Origin: Isoetes taiwanensis
Lineage: Eukaryota; Streptophyta; Lycopodiopsida; Isoetales; Isoetaceae
Direction of reading: 5' to 3'
Assembly: GCA_021234155.1 (NCBI GenBank)
Contig: JAJEKV010000090.1
Location: 2,036,479 to 2,100,478, forward strand
Length of the DNA: 64,000 bases
In this document: positions 56,520 through 64,000 of the stretch, one piece after another
Layout of the letters: each line of letters opens with the position of its first letter
Position numbering within the stretch: position 1 is the first letter of the stretch
Program-made: the position numbers and the translations under genes
The notes under the pieces: model-generated
Told to the model about the DNA's origin: nothing
What the model saw: the letters and a program-made list of their open reading frames with translations, nothing else
The model's database searches: none

Positions 56520-57704
56520 CCAAGATTGGTCCGGGAGAACATAACAAACTATGAATCGTCACGTGGCCGACCATGTAAAAACGCAAGTATTTTATCGTTC
56601 AGGCAGTATAATGGCTCCGGAATGGCAATTCGACTTTGTCCTGTCCGAAATGACGAAATTACCCTAGTGACCAAGTTACAGGGTCAGTTTTGCCAAATAA
56701 CGAGATACGAATGCCCTACATGGCAATATTTCATGGCCACCTCCTAGGTCAATTGAGTATGAGTGTGTTCGACATGAGCTGCTTTGGCACTTATTCGAGA
56801 AGGGTGGTCTTTTGCCCACGAGACTTGGTCCCCAAGGTAATGTCAATTGAGTCCATTCACAGAGCCAATTCATAGTTCCAGAGTGGGAGAGTTGCCCGTC
56901 CGTGGCCAGGGGCTTTTGGGAGAGGACGTTTGGGCCGAGCTGCTTTCGGGGGGTTTTAAGGGTCCTTCTGGCATCAACACTCTCCCGCTAGGTGATGTTA
57001 TGGTGCAAGGTCTTGTTCGAATCTGACTAGGACATGACCTCCGAAACGTAAACCCTGTGTGTTTCTAGGTTACAACTTCTTGACCATGCCCCAAGTGCAA
57101 ACGGCCAAAACTCGACCTCCATAACATAAACCCTACAGTAACCTAGCAACACACAGAGTTTACATTTCGGAGGTGATGTCCTAGTCAGATTCGAACAGGA
57201 CCTTGTGCCATATCATTACGTAGAGGGAGAGTGTTGATGCCAGAAGAACGACCCTTAAAACCCCCTGAAAGCAGTTCGGCCCAAACGTCCTCTCCCAAAA
57301 GCCCCTGGCCATGGGCGGGCAACTCTCCCACTCTGGAACTATGAATTGGCTACGCGGACTCAGAACATCGACATTATCCTGGCCATAGGGACCAAGTCTC
57401 ATGGGCAAAAGATCACCCCTTCTCGAACAAGGGCCAAAGCAGCTCATGTCGAACACACTCGTACTCAATTGACCTAGGAGGTGGCTGCAAAATATTGCCA
57501 TGTAGGGCATTCATGTCTCTTTATTTGGCAAAACAGACCCTGTAGTATGGTCACTAGGGTAATTTCGTCATTCCGACAATACAGCAAAGTCGAATCGCAA
57601 TTCCGGAGCCACTGTACTGCCTGAATAATAAAATACTTGCGTTTTGTAGATGGTCCGCTGCGTGACGATTCATAGTTTGTTAAGTTCTCCCGGACCGATC
57701 TTGG
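56520..57704. repeat. Large palindrome, arms about 555-565 bp
   Basis: The left arm (about 56520-57073) begins CCAAGATTGGTCCGGGAGAA and ends TTTCTAGGTTA; the right arm (about 57138-57704) is its reverse complement with scattered substitutions, beginning TAACCTAGCAACACACAG and ending CTCCCGGACCGATCTTGG. The spacer is about 64 bp. A transcript across it would form a long hairpin. No gene is present; the open frames are mirror images of each other. Confidence 0.93.
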
Positions 57705-58075
57705 TCCATAGGGTTATGTCGACATTTTAAGTCTATTAGAAGAGCAAATTCACAGTTCCGGAGTGCGAGAATTGCTGGTCCGTTGCCAGGACTATAGAAA
57801 GAGGACATTTGGAACAAGCTGCTTCTCGAAGGTTTTAAGGGTCTATCTTCTAGTGTCAACACCCTCCCTCTACGTGCTGACACGATGCAAGGTCCGGGAC
57901 GAACTTGGCTATGATATGGCCTCTGAAACGTAAACCCTATGTGTTGCTAGGTTCTTGAAGAATTTTGAAGGCCATATCCTAGTCAAATTCATCTAGGATC
58001 TTGCACCGTATCATGACATAAAGGAAGGGGTGTTGATGCCAAAAGACGGATCCTTAAAACTCCTCGGAAGGTTAA
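57705..58075. repeat. Second, shorter palindrome of the same family
   Basis: 57705-57956 repeats the second half of the left arm of the previous palindrome (CCATAGGGTTATGTCGAC ... CTGAAACGTAAACCCTATGTG), and 57966-58075 is a reverse complement of its last 110 bases. The order along the chromosome is arm, reverse arm, arm, partial reverse arm. Confidence 0.8.
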
Positions 58076-58800
58076 TGGTATCTCCATATAAGTCTTAGAC
58101 ACGTAGCCTTGGATATTTGATATGGAGAAGAATATCCCAACAAAGCATTGGCCCAAGCACTAATACCATAACTTGTTGTTATTACTGCTAGTCTACGGGT
58201 GTTGTCCACAGTGTTGCAAATTTTTACCTCCCTCTAAATAAATAGGGTTAAGTCCTGATGCCTGGAACTAATTGGAGCATGCACATTACTTTGACATGGG
58301 GATTTTGACTTTCAGTCCATGCTGGATATTTTCTCAAGGGAAAATGCAGGTGTAGCACGTATAAGATGAAACATACTAGGTTATTTCTAGCTGAGCCCTA
58401 CCATGAACATGGAGGTTGGCCCATTGACATTGATCTGTTGACAATATTTCAAATGGTAATATTCTCTAATCTAGTTTTTCAGCCTGCCATGGTCCATTGA
58501 TTTCTCACTTGATTTTGGCATGGATCTTATTTTACATTAAATCAGTAAGAGGGTGACCTACATGGAATTATGTTGACCTACACATAAGACATCATGCTAG
58601 CTAGGTTATTCTTGCTAAGCCTGAGTATGAACTGGAATTTGGAATTCGTTCCAAAACGATTTTCTGACAACTAACATTTGCAAGGAAAATAATGGACCCA
58701 TTGTTTTTCCTTGTACTGTTCAGAATGAACATGAAGCATGGCACATGTAGAAGTTAAATAGCAAGATGGCATGTCGTTAAACTTTAAGGTGCGTCATATT
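58076..58800. other. Intergenic, no gene
   Basis: No feature was recognised. Confidence 0.4.
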
Positions 58801-58809
58801 TTATTTTTT

Positions 58810-58980
58810 AATATTGGATGATTGTCATGTTTAGACATGCAAGTTATTGTTGCATGATGGCAACGATATGTTGAATTGCAGACCCTCATGTTTTCTAATT
58901 AATATTTGGGTGATTATCAAGTTTAGACATGCAATTATTGTTGCATGATGGCAAGGATATGCTGAGTTGCAGACCCATGC
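58810..58980. repeat. About 91-bp tandem duplication
   Basis: TTTAGACATGCA and TTATTGTTGCATGATGGCAA occur in both units (starts near 58829 and 58920) followed by GATATG-TGA-TTGCAGACCC. The units differ at about ten sites. Confidence 0.85.
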
Positions 58981-59208
58981 ATGATGTATTCTCATGGGAA
59001 AATGATATAGTGGTAGATATGGGACCTGATGTTGCATGCTAGTTTTGTTCGATGGAACCCATACATGAACATAGACCCATGCAGATTGTTGTATCAAGGG
59101 AAAGTGCAAGTGTAGATAGTGCACTTAAAGCATGGAGCAAGCAAAGTGCTACACCATGGATCCTAACCCATGGTAGCCTAGATAAGGATCGCTTAGAACT
59201 AAAATATG

Positions 59209-59437
59209 TTTTTTTTTTTTTTTTTGAAGAACTGTGTCATCAATATATTAAAAGAAGGGTATTGTTACAAATCAAGTGAGGAGGAAGGAGAACTGCCCCA
59301 AAGAGACAACGATACCTCGACACTCCACAACAAACTCACAGAAAAACTACAACTCTACTGCTATACAAACCGACCATCACCATCTACAACACCCAAGTAG
59401 TCCTGCCAAATGGCGGGAACACCAGAAAGCTTGAATA
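59209..59437 (-). pseudogene. 3' end of a minus-strand LINE (poly(A) and 3' UTR)
   Basis: A T tract (59209-59225) followed by GAAGAACTGTGTCATCAATATATTAAAAG is the reverse complement of a LINE 3' end of the same style as 54810-54861 (CAATAAAGTTTGTCATTCTTC plus A). The LINE is interrupted at 59437 by the element starting at 59438 and its coding part resumes at 61263. Confidence 0.75.
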
Positions 59438-59633
59438 TCTAGCATAATAACAGGGGGTTACTTTTAGATTTTTATACGTTTTTTCACATGGTTTTTCTAT
59501 GATTTCATTGTTGTATTCGTTGAGGTGTACTAAATAGTATTTCTAGAGTGCACCCTTTATGGGCCGTTGATTTTCGTTGGTTGGAACAATCCGAGGGTTG
59601 TTGTCTTTCTCTGCATGTCTTTGTGCATGAACA

Positions 59634-59771
59634 ATGCGCATGTGTATGCATGTGCATGTGCATGTGCACGTGCATGTGCATGTGTATGCATGTGCATGTG
59701 TACTGTGCATGTGCATGTGCAAGTGCAAGTTCATGTGTGTGTGTGCATGTGTGCATGCGCATGTGTACATG
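59634..59771. repeat. CATGTG-type alternating purine-pyrimidine tract
   Basis: About 138 bases of (ATGTGC)n with variants (CATGTA, ACGTGC, AAGTGC). All frames on both strands are open and give Cys/Met/His-rich peptides, which is a property of the repeat and not evidence of a gene. Strictly alternating purine-pyrimidine sequence of this kind can adopt Z-DNA. Confidence 0.92.
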
Positions 59772-60672
59772 CCCTCTTGGATTCTTGTTGCCGGAGTGGA
59801 TTTTTGCTACCACGATGTGGATTTTTTGCTCACACTTACAAAGGTATTTGTTTTTTAATGTTTCTTCAGTTAGCATAACGGTTTTTTTTACAAGGTATTG
59901 TTTTCCGGTTCTACAATGTAGTGCTTTTAAAACTCGCCTTTGTCTCCTTCCCTTTAGCTATTCTAAGATTTGCTGCAGATTCAAAAAGAGTTTAGAGTTT
60001 AGGCCCTCTGTTTGCTTTCAACTCTTGGATATTCCTGGCATGTCGGATTGTTCATAGCAGCCAGCATTTAGCTTCAATCAACAAACGGATTCTTGTGCAC
60101 ACAACATGCGAATTATTCCATGCTCTTTGCTGAATCATGCAGATTAGTCAAACAGTGGCCACAAGAATGCATTTATATTGTAGGTTTGGAACTTTAATCG
60201 AACCAGAAAGTGAATCATGCATTATCTTTAAGCTAGAGATGGACCATCCAAAATCACATGGATTGTTAAACAATAGTTTCATTGTGAAAGAGGAATAGCT
60301 GTAGCTGAAGTAACAATATGTGGAATGCTAACAGAGCAAGCTTGCTTCAAAACCTCTACCCTTGATCTTGCTTCACCGACCGTTACAGGAGACCTACTCC
60401 ACATCACCAAACTGGCTGATTCTCTTCACTTGTTAAACCAAAGCCAGGCAACCCGTGAGAAAGTATTACTGGTTCTTTATGAACCTCACCAATTGTTACT
60501 GCAGATAACGTTGATGTTCATGCAATGGTTTGTGAATAAAACATTATTGTAGAGCATATCAATGTCAAAAGCTTTTATTTGATTCAATTTTATTTCGCAG
60601 GAACATAAATGGTAAATAAATTTGCTGCATTTGGTCAATTTTGGGTTGTTCATCCTCACTATAAAAAATCTT

Positions 60673-61261
60673 GAGAGTTTGTGGTGTAATTAGATTACAA
60701 GTGTTTCTCGTGGTATTACATGCATAAGTGTTAAAAGTTGAATGCGTGAAGTTATGCCATCCTTAATGCCCAAAGGCCTTTATTAGGGCCCGAAGGGCCC
60801 AATTTTTTTTTAGTAATATATAGCATAATAACAACCAACACATCACTACAATCAACATTAATTAACACAAACCATTACATCCAATACATTTAAATTAACA
60901 TCCCCCTAAAACCCCCTTTGGTTTGGGTGCATATTCACACGGGGGGTTACGTAGGGCAGCGAGAGCCCCTAAAAACTTACAATACATGTACAAAATTATG
61001 AATATGCACCCAAACCAAAGGGGGTTTTAGGGGGATGTTAATTTAAATGTATTTGATGTAATGGTTTGTGTTAATTAATGTTGATTGTAGCGATGTGTTG
61101 GTTGTTATTATGCTATATATTACTAAAAAAAAATTGGGCCCTTCGGGCCCTAATAAAGGCCTTTGGGCATTAAGGATGGCATAACTTCACGTACCAACTT
61201 TAACACTTATGCATGTAATACCACGAGAAACACTTGTAATCTAATTACACCACAAACTCTC
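60673..61261. repeat. Palindrome with 265-bp arms and 61-bp spacer
   Basis: The left arm (60673-60937) starts GAGAGTTTGTGGTGTAATTA and includes GGGCCCGAAGGGCCC and CCCCCTTTGGTTTGGGTGCA. The right arm (60999-61261) is its reverse complement, differing at only a few sites. The spacer holds CACGGGGGGTTACGTAGGGC. The high arm identity points to a recent inverted duplication. Confidence 0.95.
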
Positions 61262-61262
61262 T

Positions 61263-62180
61263 GCATTTTATAGTGTGAAATAGCTTGTACCTGAGTCGGG
61301 GAATCAGAGAGGCTGCAGGCTGCTGAATCCCCTGAAAGATCCACAACTGCCGCCGCTTCCAAATCAGCCACACCAACCAAACCCACGCGACAGATGCAAG
61401 GCTTGCCGCCGCAAGAGCGCCAAGCACCGTGATACACATGAAGCGAAGAATCGCGGCTAGTCAATCTCACCAAAACAGAGCCCCCGACCCAATCCCATGC
61501 GGCTTGCAAGTGGGGGCATAAAACCGCATAATGCTCCACGCCTCAATCTCATGAAGGCCACAACAAGGGGCGAGAGGGGCTCACACCCGCCTAAACCCGA
61601 CTCACAAGGGCATTCACCACGATCTGGCCACCACACCACGCCACGAAGCACCCTAACCTTTGGTGGGGAAGTGAGCTCCATGTCCACGTCCAAACCGAAG
61701 CCATCGAACCCGAAGCTGCATAGACCACTTGCCCGAAGGGGGCAGAGTGTCATGAATAGCCAACACCCAGTAGCAAGACTGCACAAAACAAGAAGACACA
61801 ACATCCGGATGAACCTTCCAAACCTGCACCACCACATCATCCTGAAGGACTATAGGTATGTGTAGCGGAATACTCCCCGCCACTTGTCCCCAGATAGCCC
61901 GGTCGCTGCCCCTCAGGCGAAAGTGAGCTCGAAAGAACTCCCACGAAGCTAGCTGACCATCCCAATACCAATCCTCCAAGGTGAGCATAGCAGCTCGCCT
62001 CCAACGGGCCTGTGTCCGAGCATGCACAGTGGCAGCCAAGGGCAAGTGCGCAGGGGGTAGAGGAACCCACAAGAAAGGAGAAGAGTAGTGATAAAGTGAG
62101 GCATAATCTAGCTGGAAGAGCACACGCACATGATCCCAAGCCCGCAACACCCCCGTGAGAAAAGGGGATGTTTTTAATAC
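61263..62180 (-). pseudogene. Minus-strand LINE ORF2 fragment, C-terminal part
   Basis: The frame 62150-61653 (minus) gives WDHVRVLFQLDYASLYHYSS, LPLAATVHARTQARWRRA and WYWDGQLASWEFFRAHFRL, which correspond closely in order to the LINE at 53800-54070 (VRTLFHIVL, LPLCASVHPLTQRCWRLA, WYDSGQLATWQLFQTKFLL). Further down, MEHYAVLCPHLQAAWDWVGG (61539-) is the RT zinc finger region. Frames change several times. Its 3' end is at 59209-59437 beyond the inserted element. Confidence 0.85.
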
Positions 62181-63218
62181 TATTATAAAAAGATATTTGA
62201 TTCAATTTCAATGGTGGAGATGAACGGCCTGGATTTTGATCCAGGCCTTATCATCCTATTGGCCTGCCATTTATGTTTGTGTATGTTCTCGCCTTAGGCC
62301 CTCATTTTCGTATGGCGCTCATTTTCGTATGTCTATGTTGATTCCTGATGCGGGATTTGTCTCCATGCTCCCAACTATGGTGATGGGCTGCCGGGCTTGC
62401 CTCCATACTGCCGATTATGGCCATGGACTACCGAATTTGCCTCCCTGTTGTCGGATTTGCGAAGCCACTGTCCGATTAGCTCCAGATTTTAAGCTCAATA
62501 GCCCCTCCATCGCCAGTTCTTCCCTGCCCCTAATTTTGCTTGTTTTTGGAGCTTCATAGATCGAAAAGCTGCCATAGCCACCAAAAACTCTCTTCTGCCA
62601 TAACCGATGGATGCTCAAAGAAGTTGCTTACTGGCTTGGCCACTGCTTCTTTTTCTTCATAGCTTTTGTACAAAATCCCAACAGGGTTTAGATGCAGAGT
62701 TTTATAAAAATATTTAATCTGCTTAAGGCTACCGTGGCTGATTGCTCAACAAAAGCAGAGCCTTGAAGTCACCCCTTTTGCTGCAAAAGACTAAAGTCTC
62801 AGCTATTTTGGCCAGAAGACCATTCAAGGTAAGCATTTTCCTCTTTCATCTTTTTTCTTTCTTTCCAGCTCTCTTTTGTACAATAGCCCAATTTGCAGAT
62901 AAGCAAACAAGCGTTTTCCCCTTCTTTTTCTTTCTTGAAAAACCTATGAAAGGATACAGCTGCAGAACTAAAAGTAGAAAAGGGATAGCATACAGAGTCG
63001 GAACCTGAATGTCTTCTGAAGGCTGCAACCTCGCTATCTGGTAGCTTGGTGAATATGGAGTATTTGTTCTTCTTTTCTATTATCTCTTATGCATGTTTCT
63101 ATTTCTGTTTGCAACCATAAAATTAGTCATGATTTCCTTCATGATGCTCTTGGAATAAAACATTTTGGCGTAAAAAATTAACTCTTGGTTTACCATTACT
63201 AATCAGGTTCTGATGCAG
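62181..63218. other. Upstream flank of the HMA exon, no firm gene
   Basis: The region 62230-62640 is GC-balanced with short frames of no known family. CATTCAAG|GTAAGC at 62828 is a good donor, so an untranslated first exon may lie at about 62700-62827. The exon with the metal-binding M-x-C-x-x-C motif, needed by a functional HMA gene, was not found. Confidence 0.35.
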
Positions 63219-63572
63219 GTGTTCATTCCATTGAGGTGGATTCAAGGCTGCAAAAATCACAATACATGGAAATGTGAAGCCAAGGAAGCTGTTGAAGAAG
63301 CTGAAAACATACGAAGTATGCAGAGTTTTAGACAGCACATTATTATACTTTGACAGCACAGGCAAATTGCAACAATCCCATTGCCACAATTATTATCCTG
63401 GTCATTCTTCATATCATGGCTCAGAATATGGTTCAGACCATGATCATGATCATGACCATAGCACTTACTACATGATTACAGCACTTCACACCATAATAAT
63501 GACTATGGTTCTGTCCATGAATTAGCCAAGCTTGGCAGGAATGATTATAATGGATATCATTGCAATCTGTAA
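63219..63572 (+). pseudogene. Exon 2 of a heavy-metal-associated (HIPP-like) protein, frameshifted
   Basis: After an acceptor (TTCTGATGCAG, 63208-63218) the exon reads GVHSIEVDSRLQK, then, one frame over, TIHGNVKPRKLLKKLKTYEV. This is the second half of an HMA domain as in plant heavy-metal-associated isoprenylated proteins (HIPPs), whose genes have an intron right before this segment. The frame change falls in a run of five A at 63252-63256, where one further A would restore the usual wording. The tail is Gly/Ser/Tyr/His-rich (HDHDHDH at about 63440-63460). The open frame ends at 63525; in another frame His/Asn-rich sequence continues to a TAA at 63570, ending in CNL, near to but not a CaaX box. 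The first exon is not visible, so I call it a pseudogene or gene fragment. A sequencing error in the A-run is possible. Confidence 0.6.
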
Positions 63573-64000
63573 TTTCATTTTCTCATACAATTGAAAACAA
63601 CTGCTATTCTTAAGTTACATATCTTTGTTGTTTTTTTGTTTAATTTGAACACATTGTTTCTACACTAGAAAAAACATGTTAGTGTACCAAAAACAACACT
63701 AGAACAAAACATGTGTTATTATCGAAAAGCAATACGTGGTTGCATTATAAATAATAAAAATAACGTGTGGACAATTGTAGAAAAACTATGTTATACCATG
63801 CATTGTTTTTAGGTGAGGACCACATCTAAATTAAAGAAAAACTATGCTAAAAAAACTCATATATAAAGACAATGCATTGTTTTTAGGTGAAGCCCACATC
63901 TAAGAACCATGTGTTGTTTTTGTTTTTGAGCGAAACTACACATAGAATCTTCGCAGTTCTTTTTCCCTAAAAACCACGGTGAAAACCACACATAAAAATT
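63573..64000. other. AT-rich flank, no gene
   Basis: A GTTTTTAGGTGA-(A/G)-ACCACATC-like word is repeated near 63805 and 63880 and AACCATGTGTTG-type words follow, suggesting a small degenerate repeat. No gene was recognised. Confidence 0.4.

Larger units (their letters stand above)
59438..61262 (+). mobile_element. End-sharing element, copy 2, nested in a LINE
   Basis: The element begins TCTAGCATAATAACAGGGGG, the same start as the insert at 37417, with similarity over about 130 bases. A second shared block at 60757-60997 matches 39492-39692. The interior is different: a CATGTG tract (59634-59771) and non-coding sequence with a short frame at 60325-60552 of no known family. The right part ends in a palindrome, so the 3' block is present in both orientations. 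LINE sequence flanks both sides in the same (minus) orientation, which supports a single insertion. Confidence 0.6.

Noticed and set aside
59543-60057. Cys/Met-rich and His/Thr-rich ORFs that resemble metallothionein or histidine-rich proteins
   Set aside because: They are translations of the CATGTG repeat; all frames are open and none has an ordinary start, intron or domain.

Overview
This is a nuclear window from a land plant that is dominated by transposable elements. The plant signs are a PRA1-family gene, an exon of a heavy-metal-associated (HMA) protein, short AT-rich spliceosomal introns, a chromodomain Ty3/gypsy element, L1-like LINEs with poly(A) tails, a tRNA-derived SINE and Helitrons. 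Several elements, namely a Helentron-like RepHel with an endonuclease and a D-G-x(3)-Q-F / HGKG transposase-like gene, are types I associate more with ferns, lycophytes, mosses or animals than with flowering plants. A large-genome non-flowering plant such as a fern is my best guess, at low confidence. No bacterial, organellar or rRNA sequence was seen.

Layout. 1-1962: 5' end of an LTR retrotransposon on the minus strand (LTR plus tRNA-iMet primer binding site), inserted in a decayed chromovirus (1963-4029). 4414-7481: intron-containing transposase-like pseudogene with a SINE in its intron. 7.7-8.2 kb: minisatellite. 8371-8760: acidic minus-strand ORF. 9.5-11.3 kb: LINE ORF1-like piece and LTR fragment. 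11.5-14.9 kb: leader repeats and a decayed gene with coiled coil, RING-like and FCP1-like pseudophosphatase regions. 15.1-18.4 kb: two LINE remnants, in opposite orientations. 18.4-22.2 kb: AT-rich repeats. 22340-22960: intact intronless PRA1 gene, the only clearly functional host gene here. 26.6-28.1 kb: copy A of an unknown SANT-like family. 29255-35694: Helitron with a textbook 3' end. 36260-43236: Helentron-like RepHel pseudogene, broken at the HUH motif by a second element (37417-39780). 45.0-47.4 kb: copy B of the SANT-like family, interrupted by a solo LTR with a perfect 5-bp target duplication; copy A preserves the empty site. 48.3 kb: second SINE. 50-51 kb: LINE and LTR fragments. 52641-54861: LINE with a 5' inversion (twin priming). 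55.4-58.1 kb: minisatellite and large palindromes. 59.2-62.2 kb: minus-strand LINE split by an element that shares both ends with the 37417 insert and carries a 265-bp-arm palindrome. 63219-63572: HMA (HIPP-like) exon with frameshifts.

Most genes here do not work together. They are layers of insertion, and their order can be read from nesting: LTR in chromovirus, SINE in transposase intron, end-sharing elements in Helentron and LINE, solo LTR in copy B. The most informative observations are the solo LTR with its empty site, the Helentron-like gene with a C-terminal endonuclease, the pair of end-sharing elements with different cargo, and the RING plus pseudo-FCP1 gene.
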